From the NCBI GenBank assembly GCA_004794655.1, contig SMMW01000039.1, positions 310,001-374,000 on the forward strand: a stretch of DNA of 64,000 bases, given 5' to 3'. Below are positions 1 to 10,900 of this stretch, in pieces (within the stretch, counting starts at the first letter, position 1; every line of letters begins with the position of its first letter). This DNA is from Marisa cornuarietis (taxonomy: Eukaryota > Mollusca > Gastropoda > Architaenioglossa > Ampullariidae). The position numbers and the translations under genes are program-made. A model generated the notes under the pieces. It was not told the origin of the DNA. It searched no databases and worked only from the letters and a program-made list of their open reading frames with translations.

Positions 1-1279
1 ACCTGACAATTTTGCTTGCCTTGCAAAACCATCTTTATGGCATGTGCAACCAAGCAAAGAAGTATCTAAGTGCACCATGTGTGTCAAATCATTCTTTAGC
101 TAGCAAATAATTAGCAAGTGCGCCACATTTCAATAAATTTTTTTCTTTTGGAGTCTAAGATTTCAACCAAGCACCCATCTAAAGTTTGTAAACATAAATG
201 CTTATTTAGCATTCTGAGATAACATTTCACTTTGACTGTGAAAACCATATGCTGAGCAGGACAATTATTGTACACATTTATGATCAATTAAAGTGAGGCT
301 GCAAATACAGTTCTCTTCAATACATGCCAGTGAGTTTGCATTATTGAAAAAGGAGACTGATGACAGCTTCTGCTATGCACGCTACAGAAAATACTTTGCC
401 ACTAAAAGGCCTTAAGTAAAACAGAAGGTCGATGTTGTGCTATTACCATGGAATGCATGAAATTACCCTATTTTCACTTAAAAGAAATGTTTGCAATCAG
501 AAGAAATCAACTGTTCATGCATCAATTCATCCTGAAAGTGCAAATTTTTATAAATCCAAAAGAAATGAGGTATGTCCAAATAAAAAAAATAATACTCCGT
601 TGCACAAATATGTAATATTGCCTAAGGCATAGCTACAGAGTGTAGGCTGGGTCTAAAGAGAATGCTTTAATTTGACTTAATTTATAGTTTATACATCAAA
701 ATATAACCAAAGTTCCCCTGAACAAATTAAAAGATAATAGATCCTGCTTTCTTCTATTGCAGCATGTACAAAACATGTCCCTTCTGCACAAAACCCAAAA
801 CAAAGTAATAGATGTTCATATTTAAATTAAATCTGATGTTATATAACAGTATAATTAAATTTTTAGCAACTCTCATGAGCTTGTTTTAAAAATGACTGTT
901 GAAATCTGGAAATTAATTACACTTGTTTCAGAAATGTCTGGAGTTTTAGGCCACTGGTTTCAATTTTTCAATTCATTAGTTTTAAACATATGCAATATGC
1001 AAAAACTCTTGAGCATCCAGCTGCAGTTATAAAATAACAACAGTGTTAAACAACAAAGGATAAATTTCTGACTCTACAGGGAGTGTTTCCAACAGTGAAT
1101 GGTGCGAAAATCTTTATCCCTTTCTATCACCACACTAAATTTCATTGCCTCATCAGCATTATAAGGCTTGTTTAAGTTGCCACCAAGAGCGAGAAGACTG
1201 AGATTTTTAACTTACTTTTCATAGATCAAAAAACTTTTAAAGCTATAAGAAGCAAAACAAAGCTTCATGTCTGCTTTTG
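1..1279. other. AT-rich non-coding stretch, no recognised gene
   Basis: No reading frame here resembles a known protein and no repeat family was recognised. It lies downstream of the recognised TMX3 exons, so it may be a TMX3 intron, its 3' UTR or intergenic DNA. Confidence 0.4.
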
Positions 1280-1289
1280 TGCTTTCTCG

Positions 1290-1785
1290 TTAGATTAGTT
1301 TAACTCTCTATTCACTGATCTCCCTAATCATCTACTGGGCAAACTTCAAAGGGCTCAAAATCATGCCACTTGTAATTTCCTCCATAGGCAAAAAAGCAGA
1401 CTGTGCTACATTCTTCCTTCACAAACTTCACTGGCTGCCAGTCCAAGCTGACATTAATGACAAGGTTGCCATACTTGTCTTCATGGCTTTGCCCCAGCAT
1501 AACTGTCTGAGCTACTGATGCCTAAACTCTTGAGTTGGTGTCATGAATGGTAATATGTAAGCCTAAATTTATTGTTTAAATTTTCAGTTAAGAAAATACA
1601 GTTAAGCCTAAACATATAACTATTCCGATATTTTTGTTGATAAATGGTTCACATATAGGGGAGAAGAGGTTGGGGGCGCAGTATCTGTCTTTTGCCTAGG
1701 GCACAGCACAGCCTTGTGCTGGCCCTGTGCATTCACATGGGGAAATGCGCTTTACAAATTGTATTATGATGCTGATGTGTGGCAA
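1290..1785 (+). mobile_element. LINE 3'-end relic
   Basis: Translated in mixed frames it gives the conserved C-terminal wording of CR1/L2-like reverse transcriptases (a HLLGKLQRAQNHAT-like peptide, then LHWLPVQADI-like sequence). It ends with a tail near 1736-1775 (ttcacatggggaaatgcgct...) that recurs at 11650-11690. Frameshifts make it dead. It is a 5'-truncated copy of the same family as the relic in PFDN4 intron 2. Confidence 0.7.
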
Positions 1786-2270
1786 ACTACATGTCAGAAA
1801 AAAAATTTGGTACTCATATACTAAATAGATCCAAACTGTACAGATGGAAACCTGCAACCAGAGAATCTTTTTTTCTAGATCTGAGAGAAAGTCCCTTGTT
1901 AGGAAGGAATGAGACAGGAACAGTTGATTTCTGAATATTCTGAACTTCAGTTTTACATCTGATTTGTTCTCCTATCCCTTTTAGTTCTTATATGACTTTT
2001 AAATGTTTGAATTTCATGCATACCTAAGAATCTGCATGACATGCATCATGATTTCGCCAATGCAATGAGAAAAACACTCCATCAGAAATAGATATAAAAT
2101 CAAAGCTGTATTAAAATCTCTTACTCTATACTGAAAACGTGATAAAAGAAGTAGGTGACATTATGAACACATTAACTGGCTGAATCAGAACTCAGTAATG
2201 TAGAATAAAGAAAGAAGGCATTCATTCATTTGTTTATAAAATACAAACATTTCTGCAAAATAATACTTAC

Positions 2271-5200
2271 ATAGAGATCATCTTGTTCATCATCATCACC
2301 AATATAAAGAAAAAATACCTCATCACTGTGCTTACTGCGAGCTTCATTCAGCTTGCCAACACTGCTAAGTTTTCGAACAGCTGGACTGCAACAAAAATAA
2401 TGCTGTGCGATATGTTTTAATTCTCCTGTTATGTTTAGTATCTTCACTCCACACATAATTTTAGAGACAATAATGGACTAAAAGTAGAATGTCCATTGTA
2501 CATACACAAACATTAGACATGATTGGTGGGGAAGGGAGGAAGCATGTGTGAAAATTTTTACATTAAAATTAGGACCTAATCAGCTATCTTTAAAATAAAA
2601 GGTAAATAAATATATGTAACAACAAAAACCAACTCTATAAAAAAAGAAAAGTGATATTAATTGAGCAAACATAAAAACCAAAACTGAAGGAAACAACTAA
2701 ACTTATGAATGCATGTTTGTGTATTTTTCACAGTCTCCTCATTAACTCGTAGCTGATGACTCTCAGTCTTGGAATAAACTAAACCATGTGGCGCTCAACC
2801 CTCAGTTATGTCTTCTTAACAGCCCCTCATGGTTCAAGGATGATGTTTCATGTTTAAACAAAAAACAAAATGCTCATGGTATGACACAGCCACACAATCA
2901 TAAAAAAGGTTGGGGAAGACACTATAAAATACTAGAAAAAAATTAATGTTATTAGTTCTCACTCTGAAACACCAGAAAACCTATAGAATGCTTTAGACAG
3001 CATGAAAAAATACTGTGACAAGTGAAACCTGACAATTAACTCAGACAAAACAAAAATAGTTATATTTTCTAGAGGTAAAATAAGAAAAAAATCAACATTT
3101 ATATATAATAGTGAAAAACTTGAAATATTAGATGATTTTTTTATTTTGGCCTTAAACTGAGTTATAATAACAAATTTCTAGTAGCACAAAAAGATTTATA
3201 TGACAGAGCATCAAGAGGCATGTTTGCTCTACTAAAAAAAAAATCTTATTAAAAGTAGGATGCTCAGCTTTTGGTTCATATTGATAAACGCAAATAATAG
3301 TAATAAACTGTCAAGTGTTCTATATAGAATGCTCTTAAACTTACCCGAAACAACTATCATTAAGTTTAGCTATATCAGTATTGTCCAGACAACTCTGCAA
3401 GATCTCGGTCTCAGTGGATTATGGGTAAACCAGAAAAGCATAAACATATCATGTGACGGTTTCAAGAACAAAGTAGATAGTTCCCTTCAGGACCAGCATA
3501 TTCAGAATTTGATAGGAGAACTAGACTCCAAAAAAATATATTCAAATTATAGAATGTTTAACAGTACTTGTTTACTAGAACCCTACTTAAAAATACCCCC
3601 TACCCATGATTATCTCCCATTAATAAAATTTAGGTCATTGAATAACCATTTTCCAGTGAATAAATGTAGGCAAACAGATATCCCTAGAAATAAAAGGTTC
3701 TGTAGATTCTGTAACACTAAGGACAAAGGGGATGAATTCCTTTATCTTTTTAATTGTAGCAAACTTAATGACCAAGGTAAAAATTACTTACCACTTAGCA
3801 CTATATTCCCAATCCAAATGCTTATAAATTCCGGTCTTTATTAACTTCAAAAACTAAAAAGACCCACAGCAGACTAGCTCAATTTGTAAAGATATTACTA
3901 AGGATGGTGAACTAGATAAATTGATAAAATGTGTATGTATGTGTGTGCGAGATATTGTATATTGGGATGGATGGGAGTGCACTAATATGTACAGTACCCC
4001 TTGGAGATAAAGAAATAGTAAAGAATACAGAATGTCTGTGAAGGAGAGTGAGAGAGAGCAAGAATGTACTTATCCTTTGTTTACATGTGTTCATATGCTT
4101 TAATTTACTCGACTACATATGCAAGTATGCATGAAGAGGATGGAGAAAGAAAAGAATGAGTGCATGATACAAAGAATTAGTTTGTTGTTTTCTATCTTGT
4201 TTTTTGTTCTTTTTTATATTAGCTTTCATAAACCAGCCAGTGTGTTTATGTGAATGAGAGATACTATATATATATATATATAATGATAGGAATGTGTGTG
4301 AATATGTATGTATATTGTCAAGTATCATGGTTATTTCCCATTGACTGCATTGTTTAAGTGAGCAGAAATTTTATAAGGATAATTGTGGAAGAATGAAAGA
4401 GCATGAATGATGTCAATTTGTCTGAATACCTGTATGGGTGATGTAAAGAAAAAAAAAGAAATGACATGAGAGAGAGCGAGCAGTTAGTTGGTCGTTGAGG
4501 AGAAGAAAGAGTGTTCGGATGAGAAACAAGGACAGTAGAGTAGGAATTGAAAAGAAGAATTTGTTGAGTAGGGCATTTAGGAATTATGTAGAATGATTAG
4601 TTAAGTAGGGCTTTAGGTATTCTGTTAAGAACAGCAAGGAAGGACTCGAAGGGTAGGAATTCTATTCTTTTAAAATAAGTTAGATGTATGAATCAGTTAA
4701 AAACCAGATTTTCACATTTAAGTGTATTTTTATTGTTTTTCTTTTTATTTCTGATTAGTTAAGTAGATAGATTCATCAGACAAATCATTTTTTCTTTAAT
4801 TTGTGTGAAAGAGCAAATAATTGTCAGGCTTCGTGAGTGCGTTGAGAGAAGTGAGTGAGTGATACACTTTGCGGTGTTGTGACAGATATAATTCTAATTT
4901 CTAAATCCCCCTTAGAGGGTAAAAGAATAAAGAATATTGAATCTCTTTTATTTCTTACCCCTGTGCTCGACTTGCAAACTCCAAAATGCCCTCTTTGGAA
5001 CGATCACCCCTATGTGTAAATACTTGATCGCCCTTCACACTGAAAATAAAGTATATTCAACCAGTAACATTTTAAAAACATTATGCAAAACAATACAAGT
5101 GAAAGTAAAAAGAACTGCTGGTCAGCAGTGAATTAACAAAGCCTGTGTTTTGGCAAACATTTCCTTAAAAGTCAGATCAGAGATATGAGAGGAGCAATGC

Positions 5201-7741
5201 TTATTTGATTTTAAAAAGTTCGTCTTATTTGTTTACTTCAAATGAATATACCTGCCTACTAGAAGATCTGTTACAGATTAGCAATGATTAAAGCTAGGCT
5301 TCACTAGGCAAAACATTAAAATAAATAAATGTTGCACTGCCATTTCAAAAAGTTGAAATCCTGCCTATAAAAAATTGCATTGTTTTCAGGGATAAAAATA
5401 TTTCCTCCTGTAAAAGAAGCATACCAGAATTCTATCCAGTCTTTTAGTTATACCCCTAGCTGCACAAAATGTCAAAAATACACGGGTTCCCTGGTGATGG
5501 ACGTTACATATGAGCCCCATATATTTTCGGCATTGTGTGCTGCTAGGAACATTAGCTTTTACAACTATATCAGAACAGCTGTTCTGATGAAACTGCACGT
5601 CAGTTCTGACAGTTATTAACTTTTTGCTTTCTATGAAGCAACAGATAAAGTATTCAGTGACACCACTTTTCAAACTAGGTTACTAGATCCACGTGATGAA
5701 AACATATTATGTTCATGAAGAGCACTCCTTGCTACTAAAATCTCAAAAAAAGGTGGAGTAAAATGCCATTTACAATAAATGCATTATCTTTTGAACAACA
5801 TTCACAGTCTCTAATAAAAACACTATACAGAATGCATTTACATCTCAAAAAAAGGTGGAGTAAAATGCCATTTACAATAAATGCATTATCTTTTGAACAA
5901 CATTCACAGTCTCTAATAAAAACACTATACAGAATGCATTTACATGTGTAATATATGTGGTTCTCTTCCTCCCTGCCTGAAAATGCTACTTACAATTTGA
6001 TTGTTGGGAATCCTCTGATGCTGAAGTGGGCTGCAAGATCTGTGAAGCGTGTACAGTCCACTTTGCCCACTTTAACTGGAGAGTTGCGCAGTTCATGGGC
6101 TACTTCCCGGTATACAGGTTCAAGCTTCTTACAATGGCCACACCATGGTGCATAAAACTGAACAAAAGACATAGTCTTGAGGTATATGTATAAGGCTGCA
6201 TATGTATATATAAAGTGTTACAGTGTTAAAATGATGTTTTTTGACATCAATATATTTACACCTCTAAATGACAAAGGACCAACTTGTTTAATCCAATGGG
6301 CAATTATAACTTGGGCAGCGTGCTCACTTATAACAGACTATTAACAACACAAGGAGAAGGCAAGTGGTGAATCATAGCTAAACATAAAAACATGCAATCT
6401 TACATCTAAAATCATTCATAAGACAAAACATAAGACAAACACCTACATCATCATACACACTCACATAAACAGCAATTCATCGAAAGTTGAACAGAAGAAC
6501 TGGAGAGGGTACAAATAATTTTAAGTACCTATCACTTCTGCAGACAGGTATAGCATAATGTTTGCCTGAACTCAATGAAACAGATTCTCTGCTTACTGAA
6601 TGTTCTGGTATGGGCTAAATGCTGGTAGCTTTTTTAACAATTTGCTAATAATAAAAAGAGGCTAAATCCCTCTGCTTCACACCAATTACCTTAGAAGAAA
6701 TATGTACAATAGTGTTTGAACTATTCCTATTATAGATAGGCAAACTATGAAACTAGCATACAAAGGAAAAAGTAAAAGACACAGGAATGCAATCTGTTAA
6801 CTGATAACTTTTCTTACCTCTACAAGCCACATGTCATCACCTTTCTTTTCAAGAAAGCTGAAAATCATTTTTAAAATATTGAAAAAAATTCAGATTTTCA
6901 CATTATCAAATTATTAGTGCATTTTATGCATTGAACTATTCATCTTAAACAAACTAATATGACCATTTCCAACATTAAAAATGAACAGTTAATTCATTAG
7001 TTGTTGGTGACTTTGAAATATTAACCACACTAAATAAAACTCAGCTGAAAAGAGGTAAAGATGAGTTACATCAAAATTCATGCACTTCCTGCGTTTTTCT
7101 CTCCATATATGTGATTGCATGCATTCATGCATGTGTATATGGGAGCAGTGGTGGAGTTAAGGATGCATTAAAGTATTCGAGAATATACATGAAGTGTGTA
7201 ATATATATAATATTACATATTATATATGGAAATCTAGAAATCCAAGAAAACTTAAACGATAAAATAATATCTTCAATAACTTAACAGAGATTTCAGTAAT
7301 CATAATAACCATTAGGCCTAACAATCGTGAACGTTACATGCAGTATGCCAGTAATGGTAAATCACGAGCAGTGTATGTTTTTTTGGGTGATCCAATTTTC
7401 ATAGAACATAGATTTCTCTTCATCCATGCATATTCTGAAAGAGAAATGCAACTAAAGTGGTATTCTGACTTGTCAAAATGCCATTCGCTCTCGCTGCCGG
7501 AGCTAAATCGATAGAGCATGACAGTTTTCGTACTACAACTGTCGTCTGCAACAGAATGACTTACCTACTATCCAGCTCCACGACGTGTGCGGTACAAAAT
7601 GTCACAAAACCTGGAAGACGAAAAAAATCATAAGTAAGCGTTTCCAACCAAAATGTTACATATATTACGAAATGGTTTGGGTAAAAAAAAATCATTTTTA
7701 CCTGCCATTACAAACAAGACGGGATTTAAGGATGGCGCCAT
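2271..7741 (-). CDS. TMX3: TMX3-like ER thioredoxin/PDI (5' part)
   Basis: Protein disulfide-isomerase TMX3 is a type I ER membrane oxidoreductase with an N-terminal thioredoxin domain. Exons read on the minus strand are 7702-7741, 7565-7610, 6818-6857, 5994-6157 and 2271-2385, and the phases of the first four chain exactly. The start at 7741 gives a hydrophobic signal peptide (MAPSLNPVLFVMAGF...). It is followed by the mature start VVELDSSFLEKKGDDMWLVE and the active site FYAPWCGHCKKLEP with CGHC at residues 48-51. The thioredoxin cis-Pro region FSIRGFPTIKL follows. The exon at 2271-2385 (RKLSSVGKLNEA, then DEVFFLYIGDDDEQ) matches the TMX3 segment after the first domain. One linking exon expected between 5994 and 2385 was not found, and the 3' exons are not recognised here. 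The gene is therefore partial. Identity is strong from the order and wording of the peptides. Confidence 0.9.
2950..4945 (+). mobile_element. 5'-truncated non-LTR retrotransposon (RT C-terminus and 3' UTR)
   Basis: The region from about 2950 reads, with frame changes, the end of a reverse transcriptase (KKYCDKxNLTINSDKTKIVI, then IYLGLKLSYNNKF-like). The intact open frame 3260-3844 continues with the C-terminal Cys-rich domain: LPLIKFRSLNNHFPVNKCRQ, RNKRFCRFCNTKDKGDEFLY, LFNCSKLN. Such C-x2-C...H/C endings are typical of mollusc LINEs. The 3' part is a long non-coding UTR ending near 4945 in a short AATAAAGAATATTGAATCT tail. It lies antisense in a TMX3 intron. Confidence 0.75.
4266..4283. repeat. 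(AT)n microsatellite
   Basis: Uninterrupted TA dinucleotide run inside the LINE 3' region. Confidence 0.8.
5740..5943. repeat. 102-bp tandem duplication
   Basis: Two head-to-tail copies, 5740-5841 and 5842-5943, appear identical by eye. The unit starts atctcaaaaaaaggtggag and ends aatgcatttac. It sits about 50 bp from the TMX3 exon boundary at 5994. Near-identity indicates a recent duplication. Confidence 0.92.
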
Positions 7742-7914
7742 CTTTCAACATTGAAGACTCGCACTTAATAGTAACATAAGTGTAAATAATCAAAAATTTG
7801 TTATTATAACAATACAAGAAAACGAAAGAAAAAGATATCTTTGTGATTTTCTTTCTGATAGAAGTATTTTGAACCTTTGGCTTGTGCCGTAGCTGCGGTT
7901 CTACCCTTAACAAC
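7742..7914. promoter_or_regulatory. Shared TMX3/PFDN4 divergent promoter interval
   Basis: Only 173 bp separate the TMX3 start codon (minus) and the PFDN4 start codon (plus), so both 5' UTRs and any core promoters must lie here or overlap the first exons. The interval is mostly AT-rich, with a more mixed stretch just before the PFDN4 ATG. I see no convincing TATA box in a useful place. Promoter function is inferred from the layout. Confidence 0.6.
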
Positions 7915-10900
7915 ATGGCTGGAACTGTAAACGAGGTAAGTGTGGAGGCAAAAAAGTAGTGCTAGAAGCACGTCTGGCGATTACCTTTACTTTCTGTCGT
8001 TTTCTTGTAGGTCAGGAAATTTGTTAAATGTTATATAGTTTTATATCTCCCTCACGCTGTGACATGACTATGCGCGAACTAAGATATCAATCATTATCGC
8101 ACGGGGGCCGGTCATTTCGTCACAAGACTATTTCGTCACTACCATTTCGTTCCACACCAAAATAATAATAATAAATGAAGATTTTTTATAGCGCATCCTA
8201 ACTGTTCCTGTCACCAGAACAACAACATATGGTCACAGGACTTTTGGCTACTGTGCTGCAAAACAATGGAACTCTCTTCCTTTCCATATCCGCCACCTTC
8301 CTACAACTGAATCTTTCAAATCTGCACTGAAAACGCACCTCTTCCTTGAGCATTTCTCCTAACACAGTCCACACAATGCTCGTCCTTCTTAACCCCGCCC
8401 CCTTCCCTCTTGCTACTTTACCCATTTTTCTCGCAGAATCACTATATTTTTCTGTTCCTGTTACTTGATGCCTTTTGTTTTCTGTTTCGTCAGTACTGTC
8501 GTTTTCTTTCGTCCCTTTGTTCTGTGTCTACTTAGTCCACGTCTCTTCCTCGTTTTAAGCGCTAAGAGCATGCTCTCTATGAGTGTGAATATGCGCTATA
8601 AAAAATCTTCACTATTATTATTATTATTATTAAGTGGAGCAGGGGGAGATATTTGACCATCAACTACCACAGTCTGGGTCCTATCAGTGAGATAGGAGTT
8701 GAACCATGAGAGGGCAGGTCCAGAAATTCCGTAGAGGGTGTGGAGTCTATGAAGGAGCAGAGAATAGTCTATTGTGTCGAATGCAGCAGACAGATTCAAT
8801 AGAGTTAAGGGAGAAACATCACCACTGTCAAGGGCAGATAATACGTCTGTCATTACTTTAATAAGAGTAGTCTCAGTGCTGTGAAAGGGTCTATATGCTG
8901 ACTGAGCTTGTGGGAGAAGATGGTGCTCTTGTAAGTAGGCCCAGAGCTGTAGAAAAACTATTTTCTCTATGATCTTAGAGAGAAAAGACAAGTTGGAGAC
9001 ATGGCGGTAATTGTTTAGCACATTGACATCAAGCATGGATTTCTTAAGAAGTGGCCTCACCAGCGCATTTTTTAACAAAGATGGGAAAACACCTGACGAC
9101 AAGCTGACATTTACAATCTGTGTTATGGAAGGAAGTAAAATATCTAGACACTCGAGAAAAAGGCTTGTGGGCATTGGATCTAACTCGCAAGTTGTTAGTT
9201 TAGCTTTTAGAATAACCGCTTTCACATCAGCCTGGTAGAAACTTGGTCATGGAGCATCCCGGGGGGGACATCACTGGAGATGCTGTCAAGCGCCGGCGCC
9301 GAGTCTTAAGATGAACAGATGTCTGATATCTTTCTGGTGAAATAATCACTAAAAATTTGTGGCAGCCATGAAACAGGGTAGGCAGTGGGCAGTGGTGTTG
9401 TCGTGCTAAATCCAGTCATTTGATTGCAAATAGCTTCTTGGAGGAGGTGCATTTAATTATTTGGCCCTGAAGATATGATGTTTTAGCCTTGTAAATGTAT
9501 TTTGCTATGCTTCGCTTAGCAGCGTTATAAATTTCTTTCTGGATGACAAGTCCAGTCTTCCGCCAAACATGTTCAGCTTGCCGACAAGTGCGCTTCAGGT
9601 CACGAAGTTCAGCACGGATCTGGGAATACCAAGGCACACATCTGGACTGGCGCATCAGACGTCGAGACACTGGGGCATGGTCATCAACCACTCTACGTAA
9701 AACACAGTCAAGTTGCTCAATGGAGGGTCAAAAGTCACACATGTGACGAATTGACTTTTGGTGTGGGACGAAATGGTCTTGTGACGAGTTGACCTATGAC
9801 CTAATCGCACTTGTAACTGTTTTAACTCATTTCATGCACCTTTCTTTTACTTTATTAAGTTTTGTATTCTTTTCTATGTTTCTTTTAAGAGTGTGAGTGA
9901 TGCCCAGGTTACTTTGGAAGACCAACAGAAAATAAATAAATTTGCACGCCACAATGCCAAAATGCAAGACTTAAAAGAAGAGCTCATTCAAAAAAAGGTA
10001 CGTTTTTTTATATTCTTCCCCTACCTTTTTGGGGTTATGCTTGAACCTGTTTCACAGTGTCAGTACAACTAGTCGCAAGCATGCACGCTAACGCTTGCAC
10101 ATGATGGAAAGCATGAAACGCATCAGTCTTTTTATTGTTGCTTCCACTAATGCCAATGGTATTAAACCATAATAGCATTTTAAATTGTTTTACTAGTAAT
10201 AGTAGTAATAAAATAATAGTGTTTTTTTTTTAAGTATACCAACATATTCCCAGTAAATGGTAAAATGGTGTATTGATGAGACCATGTAGGAGCAGGTTTC
10301 AGTTTTGCAATTTGTCTTCTTTATGAAAAGGTTTAAATTGAAAGTTGAAGAAAATATTGTGATTTAAGGTCTTTTTTTGTCCACATATGAACAAGATAAT
10401 TTAGTTTAAAAAGTATCTATAGTATTTACATGTGTAGATGGAAGAAGCATACCAGAAATATTCTCCCCAAAAGATGTAATATTTGATCCAGCTGCTAAGA
10501 AATGCTTACATAACTAGACTCATTCTCAGAATAAACTGCTCAATGTCAATCCAGATTTTTAAAAAAATCACTTTCGAAGTATCTGGTGGTGCAAGGGAAA
10601 TAGGACCCAACAGCTTCACACTACCTTTGGCCTCACTGGCACCATCCTAAATTGCACCTAGTCCGTTCTTGTCCACAGCTCTGCATCACAACCTGCTGCT
10701 GTGCTTCATGGAGTGCCTCACAGTTCAATCCTTGGGCCTCTCCTGTTTACCACCTATTTCCAGCCACTCAGCCCTTTGGCTTGCCGTATCACATGTACGC
10801 TGATGATACCCAGCTCCTGGCATCAGACCCAGCTTGCCAACTCCACAGTCTGTTCACCAGTATTCAGCAAATCTTCGATTCTTTCAGACACTGGATGTTG

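Larger units (their letters stand above)
2386..5993 (-). other. TMX3 intron region with LINE insertion and tandem duplication
   Basis: This is the gap between two confirmed TMX3 exons. It holds a plus-strand LINE (about 2950-4945), an (AT)n run near 4266-4283 and a 102-bp tandem duplication next to the left exon edge. A TMX3 exon of length divisible by 3 is expected somewhere here but I could not place it. Confidence 0.6.
8103..9803. mobile_element. TIR-bounded composite element in PFDN4 intron 1
   Basis: The left end (about 8110-8163) reads GGTCATTTCGTCACAAGAC then ATTTCGT and CCACACCAAAA. The reverse complement of the right end (about 9757-9800) reads GGTCAACTCGTCACAAGACC, ATTTCGTCCCACACCAAAA. 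A short direct repeat ATCGCAC lies just outside at 8096-8102 and 9804-9810, so an 8-bp target duplication with one mismatch is possible. The interior consists of LINE fragments in both orientations, with no transposase, so this looks like a non-autonomous DNA element invaded by LINEs. The superfamily is not determined. Confidence 0.6.

Noticed and set aside
3260..3844. 194-residue intact open frame as a host gene
   Set aside because: It is the Cys-rich C-terminus of a LINE protein; the upstream RT part is frameshifted.
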